Positions 50,100 to 60,600 are shown, counted from the stretch's first letter. The stretch is DNA of 64,000 nucleotides from CAYSCX01 sp964429575 (GCA_964429575.1 CAYSCX010000007.1:1-64000); one strand, 5' to 3'. A program made the numbers and translations. The notes: generated by a model from the letters alone, not told the origin.

Positions 50100-51614
50100 T
50101 TGATCAGAAAGCCCGACCTTAAGTCACCTGTGGCGGGGCTGGCTATCATTGCGGCGAGCTTGGCCTTACTCGCGTACGCAAATGAAGCGGTGGCTGCGCA
50201 CCCTCACTCGGCGCACGGAGCCAACAAATCAGGTGCGCATCACGCGAGTGGGGCGGACCTGGTTTTGCGCTGGAACGGGATCGCGATCGACGCCAGCGGA
50301 CTCGACCACACGCCCGTGGCGCCCGGTGAGAACCGGGTCTTCGGCGAACAGCTGGGACCGACACGAGCGAGCCGCGCGATGGCGATTGTGCACATCGCGA
50401 TGTTCGACGCGATCAATGCGATCGTCGGCGGTTACCACAGCTATACGGGTATTCATCCTGCACCTAGCGCATCGATGGACGCTGCGATCGTGCAATCGGC
50501 GCGTGACACGCTGGTCGCGCTCTTTCCTTCGCAGGCATCCAAGTTCGACTCGCTGCTTGCCGACGACCTGAGTCAGATCCCGTCCGGCGCCGGAAACACA
50601 AAGGCGAGGGGAATCGACCTCGGCAAGAGCGCCGCCGCGGCGATCCTGTCGATGCGCAACGACGACGGCTCCGAGATTGCCGACCCCCACTTCGGCGTCG
50701 ATTTCTTCACTAGCGGCGAGCCAGGAGTCTGGCAGCAAGACCCGATCGGCCTCAGCACGCTGGCGCTGGGCGCATTCTGGGGCGAGGTCCGGCCGTTTGT
50801 CCTGGCGTCGTCCGATCAATTTCGAGTGCCAGAACCTCCTGACTTGGACAGTTCCGAGTACACCTCTGCCTACAACGACGTGAAAGGTATCGGCGGCGAC
50901 GGGATCGTGACGCCGACGGCGCGCACCGCCGAACAGACCGAGATTGGCATCTTCTGGGCCTACGACGGAACGCCGAGCCTGTGCGCGCCGCCGCGGCTCT
51001 ATAACCAGATCACCGTTCACATCGCCGACCAGATGGGCACCAGTTCCGACGTGGTGCAATTTGCGCGGCTGCTGGCGCTGACTAATGTGGCGATGGCCGA
51101 TGCAGCCATCGCAATTTGGGAGTCGAAGTACTTCTTCCTGTACTGGCGCCCGGTCACCGGTATTCGCGAGTCCGATCTGGGAACTGGAGCGAGCGGCCTC
51201 GGCGATGGCAATCCGATGACGACGGGCGATATCGGCTGGTCGCCGCTCGGCGCGCCAGCCAGCAATTCGAGTGGGCCGAACTTTACGCCGCCATTTCCTT
51301 CATACCCGTCGGGACATGGCGGTTTTGGCGGCGCGCTCTTCCAGACCTTGCGCCACTTTTACCGCACCGACAACATCGCATTCACCTTCGTATCGGACGA
51401 ATTCAACGGCGTAACGAAGGACCACGACGGTAACGTCCGGCCGCTATCTCCGCGTAGCTTCTCGTCGTTGTCCCAGGCCGAGGATGAAAACGGTCAGAGC
51501 CGAATCTACCTGGGAATCCACTGGCTCTTTGACAAAACCGAAGCCATTACGCAGGGCAGACGCGTCGGGGATTGGGTGGTTGAGCATGCGTTCACCCCCA
51601 AGCACAGCAAGTGA
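50100..51614 (+). CDS. Vanadium-haloperoxidase/PAP2-like secreted protein
   Basis: A 504-residue exported protein with a signal peptide (residues 1-33, ending ANEAVAA). The C-terminal half carries the vanadate/phosphate site typical of the VCPO family: YWRPVTGIR, PPFPSYPSGHGGFGG and SRIYLGIHWLFD, giving Arg, Ser, His and Arg/His ligands. Such proteins either halogenate with H2O2 or are acid phosphatase-like. Which applies cannot be told. The start is a TTG after GGGACTCAC, an uncertain choice. The His/Ala-rich stretch after the signal (AHPHSAHGANKSGAHH) is a linker. Confidence 0.82.
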   Translation: MIRKPDLKSPVAGLAIIAASLALLAYANEAVAAHPHSAHGANKSGAHHASGADLVLRWNGIAIDASGLDHTPVAPGENRVFGEQLGPTRASRAMAIVHIAMFDAINAIVGGYHSYTGIHPAPSASMDAAIVQSARDTLVALFPSQASKFDSLLADDLSQIPSGAGNTKARGIDLGKSAAAAILSMRNDDGSEIADPHFGVDFFTSGEPGVWQQDPIGLSTLALGAFWGEVRPFVLASSDQFRVPEPPDLDSSEYTSAYNDVKGIGGDGIVTPTARTAEQTEIGIFWAYDGTPSLCAPPRLYNQITVHIADQMGTSSDVVQFARLLALTNVAMADAAIAIWESKYFFLYWRPVTGIRESDLGTGASGLGDGNPMTTGDIGWSPLGAPASNSSGPNFTPPFPSYPSGHGGFGGALFQTLRHFYRTDNIAFTFVSDEFNGVTKDHDGNVRPLSPRSFSSLSQAEDENGQSRIYLGIHWLFDKTEAITQGRRVGDWVVEHAFTPKHSK

Positions 51615-51730
51615 GCGGCGGCCGTAATTCGGCTGGTGAATTTTGCTGGCAAGATTCGGGTGACCTCGCGCGGACGGGAGGAGCGCTAGGCGGTAAAGGC
51701 GGCGCTCGACGCCTGTTCCCTCTCCAGTAG

Positions 51731-51750
51731 GGGCGCATCGCGATGCGCCC
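51731..51750. terminator. Perfect 20-bp palindrome, possible terminator
   Basis: GGGCGCATCGCGATGCGCCC is self-complementary and is followed by TCTTTCTTC. It could fold as a stem of eight or so pairs and act as a terminator or REP-like unit. Confidence 0.5.
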
Positions 51751-51777
51751 TCTTTCTTCAGTCTCTCTCTTTCGTAG

Positions 51778-51825
51778 GGGCGCACGCCTGCCCAGAGCAT
51801 AGTCGAAGGGGCTGTGCGCCCTTCT
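51778..51825. repeat. Second hairpin sharing GTAGGGGCGCA
   Basis: AGGGGCGCAC at the left pairs with GTGCGCCCTT at the right, around a loop of about 25 bases. The left arm repeats the word seen at 51728, so the two form a REP-like pair. Confidence 0.5.
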
Positions 51826-52106
51826 CCTCAACGACCCCGATCAACGGGAGCGATCTGTCAGCGCTCATTCCACTTCATGCCATTGGGAGCCGCGACTCGC
51901 GACCTCATCCGCAACCAAGGCGGCAGCAAGAACGCGAGTTACGCGATAGTCGAATCATAGACGGCTCATGATGGATGGCTCTGTCACGCGAAAATCCGAA
52001 TTGCCTGCGAACGCCAGCCGATGAATGGGGGCCGCATCCGGGGCGCGACACTTGGAATTGCGCGCAATCGATTTAGACTTCCGAATGGAGCAGATTGTAG
52101 GTCCAG

Positions 52107-53690
52107 ATGGGGACGCTGTCTGATAGCGGGCGATTTCGGCTCATGTATGAGCTCGGCCAGGCGTTCGCCACGCGAATCGACCTGGACGAATTGATCCCTT
52201 TCGTAATCGCCACCTGCCGCGAGGTTTTCGACGCGCAAGGCGTGTCGGTTCTGCTCCTCGACCCAACCACCAACGAGCTTTATTTCCCGTACGCATCGAG
52301 CGATGACCCCGAAGTCGCCGCTCGACTCGCGCGGCTGCGGATTCCCATCGATCGCGGAATTGCCGGACGAGTATTGAAAAGCCGCCGGGTCGAGAAAGTC
52401 GATGCCGTCCAGTCAGACCCGCGCTTCTATGGCGATGCAGACCGGGTGACCGGAATCAGCACGAGGTCGCTGATCGCCGCGCCGCTCACCTCCGGTGACG
52501 TCGCGCTCGGCGTGATCGAGGTGATCAACCGGCGCGGTGGCGGGATCTTCAGCGACGACGACACCGCCCTTCTGGAGACGTTGGCTCACAGCATCGCGGT
52601 TGCGATCGCCAACGCACGCCGTTTCAGCGAGGTGAAGACATCTGCGGAGCTGCTACGAGCGCAGGTCGGAGCGCTGCGCAGGGACCTGACGCGTCGCGAG
52701 CGCTTCGCCGAGATTATCGGCACGAGTAGGGCGATGAGCGAGGTGTTCAACTTGGTGGACAGCGCAGCGGCGTCGTCGCTTACCGTTCTGATCGAGGGCG
52801 AAACCGGAACCGGCAAGGAGTTGGTAGCGCGCGCGATACATCGTGCCAGATCGCGCGCCGACGGCGCTTTCATCGCAATCAACTGCGCCGCATTTGCCGA
52901 GACGCTGCTCGAGAGCGAGCTGTTCGGCCATCGCCGCGGCGCCTTCACCGGTGCAACCCGCGATGAGCCGGGGCTCTTCCGGGCGGCGTCGGGCGGGACG
53001 CTGTTCCTTGATGAAGTCGGCGAGATGCCCGCTTCGATGCAGGCGAAGCTCCTGCGCGTGCTCGAACAGGGCGAAGTGACCGCGGTCGGCGATACGCGTC
53101 CGCACAAAGTGGACGTGCGCGTGGTTTGCGCGACCAACCGGGATCTCAAAGCTGCGGTCGCCGAGCGAACCTTTCGTGAAGACCTGTTCTATCGAATCGC
53201 TGTATTCCCGATTCGACTGCCGCCGCTCCGAGAGCGGCGCGAAGATATCCCGTTGCTCGCGGCGCAGTTCCTTTCCAGCGCCGCGAAGAACGACAACAAG
53301 CGGATTCCCGGTTTCGACGCGTCGTCACTGGATATCCTCGAACGGTGCAACTGGCCCGGCAACGTGCGCCAGTTGCACAACGAGATCGCGCGGGCGGTTG
53401 CGCTGGCGAAGGACGGCGAAGCGATCACGCCGGCGCACCTTTCATCGGCTTTGGCCGCCGCATCAGAAACGCCCGCGCCCTCCCCACTGGCAAGCGACGC
53501 GCCCCCTCGCCCATTCAAGCCTATGGCGCCTCACGCCGCGCCCCTGCGCGAAGCGCGCGCCGCCTTCGAAGCGGATCACATTGCGCGCGCGCTCGCCGAA
53601 CACGGCAGAAACGTCTCGCACACGGCGGCTGCATTGGGCATCTCACGCGTCGCGCTGCAAAAGAAGATGAAGGAATATTCGCTGCGATGA
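52107..53690 (+). CDS. GAF-domain sigma-54-dependent transcriptional activator
   Basis: A 527-residue bacterial enhancer-binding protein. An N-terminal GAF domain (10-175; FVIATCREVFDAQGVSVLLLD, GIAGRVLKSRR, SLIAAPLTSGDVALGVIEVINRR) senses a ligand. The AAA+ domain follows with Walker A GETGTGKE near 231, the sigma-54-contact loop GAFTGA near 278, Walker B GGTLFLDEVGEM and an arginine finger region; a Fis-type HTH (HTAAALGISRVALQKKMKEY) closes it. It activates promoters read by sigma-54 RNA polymerase. The gene just downstream has such a promoter at 53846-53861, so it is a likely target. The inducer is unknown. Confidence 0.93.
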   Translation: MGTLSDSGRFRLMYELGQAFATRIDLDELIPFVIATCREVFDAQGVSVLLLDPTTNELYFPYASSDDPEVAARLARLRIPIDRGIAGRVLKSRRVEKVDAVQSDPRFYGDADRVTGISTRSLIAAPLTSGDVALGVIEVINRRGGGIFSDDDTALLETLAHSIAVAIANARRFSEVKTSAELLRAQVGALRRDLTRRERFAEIIGTSRAMSEVFNLVDSAAASSLTVLIEGETGTGKELVARAIHRARSRADGAFIAINCAAFAETLLESELFGHRRGAFTGATRDEPGLFRAASGGTLFLDEVGEMPASMQAKLLRVLEQGEVTAVGDTRPHKVDVRVVCATNRDLKAAVAERTFREDLFYRIAVFPIRLPPLRERREDIPLLAAQFLSSAAKNDNKRIPGFDASSLDILERCNWPGNVRQLHNEIARAVALAKDGEAITPAHLSSALAAASETPAPSPLASDAPPRPFKPMAPHAAPLREARAAFEADHIARALAEHGRNVSHTAAALGISRVALQKKMKEYSLR

Positions 53691-53789
53691 ATCTGCCATC
53701 CGCGAGTTCACTATTCTGGCCACGCGCGGTTGCGGCGAGTGTCCTGCCAAATTTTGATTGCGCTACTCATCATGGTTAGCGACCCGCCT

Positions 53790-53805
53790 GCTATCGATCG
53801 GTAGC
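53790..53805. promoter_or_regulatory. Candidate activator-binding palindrome
   Basis: GCTATCGATCGGTAGC matches its own complement at 14 of 16 positions. Its centre is about 70-80 bases before the expected start of transcription from the sigma-54 promoter, the right place for an enhancer site. Confidence 0.4.
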
Positions 53806-53845
53806 ACCACGCCTGGAAACGGCCCCAAAGACGGAGATTTTCGGT

Positions 53846-53861
53846 CGGCACTGGTATTGCA
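53846..53861 (+). promoter_or_regulatory. Sigma-54 promoter
   Basis: CGGCACTGGTATTGCA carries GG (53847-53848) and GC (53859-53860) separated by exactly ten bases and matches the TGGCAC-N5-TTGC consensus in nine of ten key positions. It faces the small gene at 53903 and follows directly after the gene for a sigma-54 activator. Confidence 0.7.
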
Positions 53862-53902
53862 CTTATGGCCTGTCGAGAGCGCAAGACAAGGAGGCCACGA
53901 AG

Positions 53903-54082
53903 ATGTTCGCAGTAATGAATCAGGCGGTGTCGAAGCTGGTCGGTCGCTATGTGGACTACAAGGAGGTCTCCGAGGGACTGCATGCCGCGCAGAGCTGCAT
54001 CCTCAGCGAACTCCCCGGAGCCGCCGCAGCGGTCATCACGCTGGTGTGGATCGTGTCGTGCTTCGCCGGATTGACGATGTAA
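53903..54082 (+). CDS. Small membrane protein, 59 residues
   Basis: A short reading frame from ATG 53903 to TAA, with a perfect AAGGAGG at 53888-53894, eight bases upstream. It begins MFAVMNQAVSKLVGRYVDYKEV, an amphipathic part, and ends with a hydrophobic helix (about 40-57: AAAAVITLVWIVSCF) followed by AGLTM. It should be a single-pass membrane protein, with Cys32 and Cys53. No known family. It lies under a sigma-54 promoter next to the activator, so its expression is probably conditional. Confidence 0.65.
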   Translation: MFAVMNQAVSKLVGRYVDYKEVSEGLHAAQSCILSELPGAAAAVITLVWIVSCFAGLTM

Positions 54083-54260
54083 TGCGATCCAGAGGTGAGC
54101 GAATCAAACGACCTGCGACAGCAGAACCGGCGATGACGGGGAGAGCGAGCAAGCCTGAAAGAGGGAAAGCCGGCTCTCTCCGGTCATCGCCCCGCGCGAC
54201 GACTCCACCTGAGTTGACGAATCTAGATTGCATCCGCTCACGCCACGCCGATCGGCTGGA

Positions 54261-57200
54261 TTACTTGGGGGCCGCTGATTGAGCAGCGCTCAATTCGCCC
54301 AACAGCGCCTTTGCGTCTTTCAGGTCTGCGGTGTCAAAGCCCTCGGTGAACCAGTTGTAGATCTCAGAGAGCATCGCGCGCGCTTCATCGCGCTTGCCCT
54401 GCTTCGCAAGCAGCCGAGCCAGACTGGTCGTCGCGCGCAACTCGTACGACCTTGCCTTCTGGCGACGGGCTACATCTATGGCGGTGCGAAAGCAGCTCTC
54501 GATTTCGGCGCCAGCCAGCTGATCGCGGCGCACAAGCAGTTCGCCGTGCATACGATGTAGTTCCGCCTCGGACGCTCTGGCTCCGGTCCGCTCGGCGTCG
54601 CGGAGTGCGCGACCTACGGCATCCAGACCCTCGTCAAGTCTGCCAAGTTTCAGAAAAATTGACGCAACGATGCTCACTGGTCGAATTGCCATGGGCAGAC
54701 CAGCGTAGAAAGCATCGCGTGCGATACTCAACGCGTTTGCATCGCCAGCCTCGGCCACCGCTTCGGCTTGGAAAAGATCGCCGATGCGGCCGGCCACTAG
54801 GCCGTGTTCGGCGGCGACCGCCGCCAGTTCCCGCGCGTTAGACGACAGCTCGGCGAAGTCGCCGCGCTCTCTTTGGACACGACAGAGATGCACGAGCGCC
54901 AACTGAATATGGAACGGATCGGAGCCCTCCCTGGCCAGTACGAGGGCTTCGCGGCCACATATCTCCGCCCGGTCCGCATAGCCGAGATTCCACAGGTTAA
55001 CTGCGCCTTCCGCGCGGGTGATTATGCGAAAGTCCACACCTACACCTGATCCGAGCTCGGAGCCGGGACCGGCGCTCCCGCCCGCCATCGCCGCATCGTA
55101 GTGTTCTTGCGCCGCTTCAAACTCGCCCGCCAGCGAAAGGGTCGAGGCGGCGGCAACGCGGGCCGCTACCATCGCGGTTGAATCGCCGCTGCGCTCGGCC
55201 AACGAGAGAAGCTCGCGAGAAAGATCGAGCGCGGCGCCGATCTCGCCTCTCAAGGCGTAGCCGGCGCGCAGTCGCCCCAGCGCCGCGAACAGAGTTTCCT
55301 CGTCGCCCACCGTAAGTGCGATATCGCGTGCGCGTGCGTGGGTCTCCATGGACATCTCGCTGAATGGGCCATGAATGAAGGCGTACATTTGCCCCAGAAT
55401 CATCCGGAAGGCGAGTTCGCGCCTGAGTCTTTGCAGGTCCGGTGCATCGAGCTCGCGCACCAGCCCGATCGCCTGCGAAGCGAAGCTCGCGGCATCGGCG
55501 TAGGCACCGCGTGTCACGGCTTGGCGCGCGGCTTTGCCGAGATAGTCGAGGGACTTCGATACGTTTCCGCTCCGCCCGTAATGATGGGCAAGTTCGACGA
55601 CGCGCTCATCGAGCTCGTTGGCGTAAAGCGATTCAATCGCGGCGCCGGCGCGCCCGTGGAGCGCCTTGCGCCGTTCGATCAAGACTGAATTGTAGGCGAC
55701 TTCCTGAGTGAGCGCGTGCTTAAAGGTGTACTCGAGGTCACCGACCGCCGGCTGCTCGTAGATGAACTCAGCGAGCTGAAGGTGGTTGAGCATCCGGTTG
55801 AGTTCATCACCCGGCTTCTTAGTGACCTCCCGTGCCAGGGACAACGGAAACTCCTTGCCGATCACCGCGAGGGTCTGGAGCAGGTCCTTCTGATCGGCGG
55901 GGAGGCGGTCGATGCGCGAGGCGAGGATCGCCTGCACGGTCGGCGGTATTTTGAGCTCACTTAGCGGCTTGGCGAGCCTGGTAGCGCCGTTGCGCACCAG
56001 CGCGCCCTCGTCGAGCAGCACCAGCACAGTCTCTTCCATGAAGAACGGATTGCCCTCGGTCCTTTCGATGATCAGTCGCTTGAGCGGCGCCAAATCCTCG
56101 CCACCGCCGAGCAGCGCGGAGAGCATCTCGCCGGCACTCTCCTTGCCCAACGGATCGAGCCGCAGTTGCGAGTAGTAGGTCTTGCTGTTCCACTGATGCG
56201 AGTACTCGGGCCGGTAGTTGACGAGCAACAGGATCTTCGCGGTGCCGATGGAGTCGGCGAGTAAGTTCAAAAGTGCTTGCGACTCTTCGTCGATCCAGTG
56301 CAGGTCCTCGAAGATAGCCATCAGCGGCTGATTGAGCGATTCGCGCAGCAGCATTCGCTTGATCGCATCAAGCGTGCGGCGCTTGCGGACTTGTGGGTCC
56401 ATCTGCGCGTGCGGATCGGCGCCCTCGAAGATACCGAGCAGGCCAAACAGGTACGGCAGCGTGTCTTCGAGGCTGCGGTCGAGGGCGAGCACCCGCCCGG
56501 TGACCTTCTCCCGCCGGGTTCGTGGGTCATCGTCGCTTGCAATCCGGAAGTAGGCGCTCAAGAGGTCGAGCACCGGCAGGTATCCGGAGGCCTTGCCGTG
56601 CGAGACCGAGAATGTCTCCAGCACCATCCATCCTGACGACGCCACCGCCTTGAACTCGAAAAAGAGCCGCGACTTGCCGACGCCCGGCTCGGCCATCGCG
56701 GCGACCAGCTGCCCGCGACCGGCGCGTGCCTGCTCCGCGGCTCGCTTGAGCGCGTCCATCTCGCGCTGGCGCCCGACGAACTTGGTCAGCCCGCGACCCG
56801 CCGAACGTTGCAGGCGCGTGCGCAGCGGTCCCAGGCCGGTCACCTCGTAAACGTTGACCGGCTCGCCGACACCCTTGACCTTGGTGGCGCCGAGAGGCTT
56901 GAGGGTGAAGTATCCTTCGCTGAAATTGCGGGTCGCCTCGGTGACCGCGATCGATCCCACCGGCGCCGCGGTCTGCATCCGCGCCGCGAGGTTGGTCATG
57001 TGTCCGATCGGCGTGTACTCGACGTTGCCTGCGCCGGTCTGAATCGATCGAACTACAACTTCGCCGGTGTTTGCGCCGATGCGCCCCTGGATCGGCGTGC
57101 CGCCGTCAGCGACGAGCTTCGATGAATAGCGGCGCAACTCCTCCTGCATCCGGAGTGAGGCGTACAGCGCTCGCTGCGCGTGGTCTTCGTGTGCGATCAG

Positions 57201-57632
57201 CGCGCCGAACAGCGCGAAGATGCCGTCGCCGGTCGATTGTACGACGTAACCGTCGTAGTGATGGACCGCGTCCATCATCAGCTTGAGGGCGGGATCGATC
57301 ACGGCGCGCGCTTGTTCGGGATCGAGCTCCTCCATCATTTCGGTCGATCCCTTGATGTCGGCGAACAACGCGGTGACCGTCTTGCGCTCGCCGTCGAGGG
57401 CCTCCGATACGCTGGCATCGTCGGTGAATTGGATTTGCGATCTAGCGGGCGCCGCCGCCGCGTGAGCATCGGCCTTCGCGGCGCCAATTGCGGACCCGCA
57501 TTTCCTGCAGAACCGTGCCTGCGGACTCACCGCTGCTTTGCACACGGGACAAGCCAGCTCCAGCTTCGAGCCACATTGTTCGCAGAACGAGGCGTCTGCA
57601 GGATTGTCTCTATTGCACTTCGCGCAGAGCAT
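54261..57632 (-). CDS. Zinc-ribbon / class III cyclase / ATPase / TPR protein (copy A)
   Basis: A 1123-residue protein with a double zinc ribbon at 1-50 (C3, C6, C17, C20; C28, C31, C42, C45), a class III adenylyl/guanylyl cyclase domain (about 80-250) with metal-binding D92 and D136 and the transition-state pair N214/R218, an AAA-type ATPase (P-loop AEPGVGKS at 314-321; FEDLHWIDE as Walker B) and a TPR-like alpha-helical repeat half. It would make cyclic nucleotide in response to a signal read by the repeats. Its 3' end (about 100 bp) is almost identical to copy B just upstream. ATG 57632 is only 5 bases after the stop of copy B. Confidence 0.9.
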   Translation of the reverse strand: MLCAKCNRDNPADASFCEQCGSKLELACPVCKAAVSPQARFCRKCGSAIGAAKADAHAAAAPARSQIQFTDDASVSEALDGERKTVTALFADIKGSTEMMEELDPEQARAVIDPALKLMMDAVHHYDGYVVQSTGDGIFALFGALIAHEDHAQRALYASLRMQEELRRYSSKLVADGGTPIQGRIGANTGEVVVRSIQTGAGNVEYTPIGHMTNLAARMQTAAPVGSIAVTEATRNFSEGYFTLKPLGATKVKGVGEPVNVYEVTGLGPLRTRLQRSAGRGLTKFVGRQREMDALKRAAEQARAGRGQLVAAMAEPGVGKSRLFFEFKAVASSGWMVLETFSVSHGKASGYLPVLDLLSAYFRIASDDDPRTRREKVTGRVLALDRSLEDTLPYLFGLLGIFEGADPHAQMDPQVRKRRTLDAIKRMLLRESLNQPLMAIFEDLHWIDEESQALLNLLADSIGTAKILLLVNYRPEYSHQWNSKTYYSQLRLDPLGKESAGEMLSALLGGGEDLAPLKRLIIERTEGNPFFMEETVLVLLDEGALVRNGATRLAKPLSELKIPPTVQAILASRIDRLPADQKDLLQTLAVIGKEFPLSLAREVTKKPGDELNRMLNHLQLAEFIYEQPAVGDLEYTFKHALTQEVAYNSVLIERRKALHGRAGAAIESLYANELDERVVELAHHYGRSGNVSKSLDYLGKAARQAVTRGAYADAASFASQAIGLVRELDAPDLQRLRRELAFRMILGQMYAFIHGPFSEMSMETHARARDIALTVGDEETLFAALGRLRAGYALRGEIGAALDLSRELLSLAERSGDSTAMVAARVAAASTLSLAGEFEAAQEHYDAAMAGGSAGPGSELGSGVGVDFRIITRAEGAVNLWNLGYADRAEICGREALVLAREGSDPFHIQLALVHLCRVQRERGDFAELSSNARELAAVAAEHGLVAGRIGDLFQAEAVAEAGDANALSIARDAFYAGLPMAIRPVSIVASIFLKLGRLDEGLDAVGRALRDAERTGARASEAELHRMHGELLVRRDQLAGAEIESCFRTAIDVARRQKARSYELRATTSLARLLAKQGKRDEARAMLSEIYNWFTEGFDTADLKDAKALLGELSAAQSAAPK

Positions 57633-57636
57633 CGCG

Positions 57637-60600
57637 TTACGCGTTGAGTTCCTCGAGCAATGCCTTGGCGTCTTTCAGGTCTGCGGTGTCGAAGCCCTCG
57701 GTGAACCAGTTGTAGATCTCCGAGAGCATCGTACGCGCTTCATCGCGGCGGTCAGTATCTCGCATCAATCGTGTGAGGCTCATCGCCGCACGCAATTCGA
57801 AGGACTTCGCCTCTATTTCCTTCGCCACTTTTATCGCCTCGCGAAAACTCTGCTCGGCCTGTTGCAGCCAATCTCCTGAACGCTCATCGTGCGGCCGTTC
57901 GTCCATGGCGCGCCTGAGGAAGACTTCCCCGCGCAAGTAGTGAAGATGCGGATGGTCGACGCGGTCGCCGGGCGCAGCGTCGAAGGCTTCGTCCAGCGTT
58001 TCCATCGCATCATCGAGCGCGTCCGCCAGGATTTGCGTCTGCGCGAGAAACGCGAGGTAGAAACCCAGCCCGCCGCGCTGCCCATTGGAGATGTGATGAG
58101 CGAGACCCTCGCGCATGCTCGCAATCGCCGCGGTTCGGTCGCCCATTTCGGCAACCGCCCGGCCCCGAAGGATGGCGCCGTCGGCATCGAAAAATGGCAT
58201 GTGCTGTTGGCCCGCAAGTTCGATCAGAGCTTCGGCAAATTCTTGCGCACTCTTCCAGTCGCGAAGCGACAGATACACGCCCGCCGCAATCGAATAGGCC
58301 ATGGCGATCGGAAATGGCTTGGCGAGGCGCCGCGCCAGGGCAACTGCGTCCTCAACCCGCGAACGCGCGGTATCCGCGAACCCGAGCTGCCACGCGGCGC
58401 GGCTCGCATAACCGAGCGCGGATACGCCCGCGTCGTGCGGAGTGGTCGGATGCTTTTCTTCCTTGTACAGAGCAACAGCGCTTTCCAAATGTTCTCGCGC
58501 GGCGATGAAATCGCCGCGATTATAGCGGGTAATACCGCTGGCAAGGTGTCCCGAAACTCTCAACCCTGCGCCGCCATCGTGGTCGGCTGCCGACAGGATC
58601 TGATCAGCTACCGCTTGGGCAGCGAGTAATTCGTTGCGGGTCAAGTTCGCTACCCACAGACCCATCAATGCGAACACCAGTTGCGCGGGGTTGCCAAGCT
58701 GTTCGCCGAGTTCACGCGCCCGGTCGTACGCCTCCTGGACTTCCGGGGCGCTAAAACCCTTGGTCGCCAGCAATACTTGGCCCAACGACACTTGGAGGAA
58801 GAGCCTGTCCTGCGTAGTTCCGGGAGCGCCGCCGGCTGCATCACGCAGCGCGATTGCGCGGGTGTAGTGACGCTCGGCTTCTTGCAATGCTCCCCGCGCT
58901 ACCGCCCAATCTCCGGCACGACGCCCCGCCGCTAATGCCTTTTCGGCATCGCCGGCCGCGGCATAGTGGTGAGCCAGCAGCTCTGGCTGCACGGAAGTCT
59001 TGTTGGCAAAACGCTCGCTCAACACGTTTGCGATCGTACGGTGCAGCTCCCCGCGTTTGGTCTTCAGCAGAGCCTGGTACGCGGTGTCCTGCACGAGTGC
59101 ATGTTTAAAAGTATAGGTGGCATTCGGCGGCATCCCGCGAACGTAAAGCAGTTCCGTGTTGGTTGCCTTCTCCAATGCCGCCTGCAATTCGGCATCACCG
59201 ATTGTCAAAACCGCGCGGATCAGTTCAAACGAGAACTCACGACCGATGGCCGCGCCAACCTGTACGACCTCCTTGGCAGGCCCCAGCGAGTCCAGGCGTG
59301 CCATCAGCGAATCGTGCAGGGTGGCCGGAATTTCACTCGGCCCGGCGCGCTTGCCGCTCTCGAGTACGTGCCGCGTGAGTTCTTCGACAAACAAGGGAAT
59401 GCCGCCGGTGCGTGCAACCACCGTGTCGATCACTTCAGCGGCCAGCGATTCGCCAGCCGCGACCCGGGTGACGAAGTCGCGCACTTGACGATTGCTGAGC
59501 CGGTTGAGGTTGATCTGCAAATGATGTGCTCTCATCGGCCATGGCGCGTGGAACTCGGAGCGAGCCGTAAAGAGCAGCATGATCCGCGCGGTGGCGCTCT
59601 GCTCAGCGAGGATTTGATACAAGTCGAGCGTCGAGGGATCGACCCAATGCAGGTCTTCCACTGCGAGCACTATGGGCTGCAAGCGCGCTTGGGAAAAAAC
59701 CCATTCGACCAGCGTCGCGAGGAGTCGTCGATGTTGCTGTTCGGGCGGCAGCAGCGACGGCGGGTACCTGTCCGGGACGGGAAGATTGAGTAGCGGCGCG
59801 ATCAGCGGCAGCGACTCCTTGAGCACAAGGCCTGCGGATTCCAAGGCTCTTTCTAATCCGCGAATCCGCTCGTCCGGCGATTCGCTGTCGCTCCAGTCGA
59901 ATGCCTGCAACAGCATTTCGGACACCGGGTGGAATGGAGTGTTCTGCAGAAAGGGCGTACCGCTGCATTCGATCCAGGTGTGCGCGGTGCTGGAAATCTG
60001 CTCGCGAAACTGTTGCACGAGACGAGACTTGCCGATTCCCGCTTCGCCGACGACCATCACAGCCTGACCCTCGCCGTCCTGCGCACGTTCCCAACGGTTG
60101 CGCAACATCAGGCATTCGTCTTCGCGTCCGATGAACGGGGTGAGTCCGCGCGCCGCAGCCATTGCGTGCAGGCGTCCGCGCGCGCCGCTCTGCTGAATCA
60201 CCCGATACAGATGCATGGGCTCGGTGATGCCCTTGAGGGTGTGCGCGCCGCGCGCTTCGACCACGAACAGGCCGGAGACCAGCCGATGGAGCGACTCGGT
60301 GATCACGACCGTGTCCGGATCGCCAAGCGACTGTACGCGCGCCGCGATGTTTGGCGTGTCACCGAACACGTCGACCTCGTGGCCGCCACCGTGACCGGTT
60401 ACGACCGAGCCTGCGTGTATTCCGATGCGAGTTTTGAGCCGTGGCTGATTCTTCGCCGCGAGCTGTTCGTTGAGCGTCGCAATAGCGTTGAGTATCGCGA
60501 GACCGGCGCGGACCGCGCGTTCGGCATCGTTCTCGCGCGCGTGCGGGTAGCCGAAATAGATGACCAGTCCGTCGCCGAGATACTTCGCGACGTGGCCACC

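Larger units (their letters stand above)
51615..52106. other. 492-bp gap with palindromic hairpins
   Basis: Two hairpins sharing the word GTAGGGGCGCA: a perfect 20-bp palindrome at 51731-51750 and a longer stem with loop at 51778-51825. They resemble REP-like repeats and may also stop transcription. No gene was recognised; the promoter of the sigma-54 activator gene should be near 52000-52100. Confidence 0.6.

Noticed and set aside
54279..54841. Plus-strand frames opposite the cyclase copy A
   Set aside because: They are antisense to TPR-coding sequence and have no family features.
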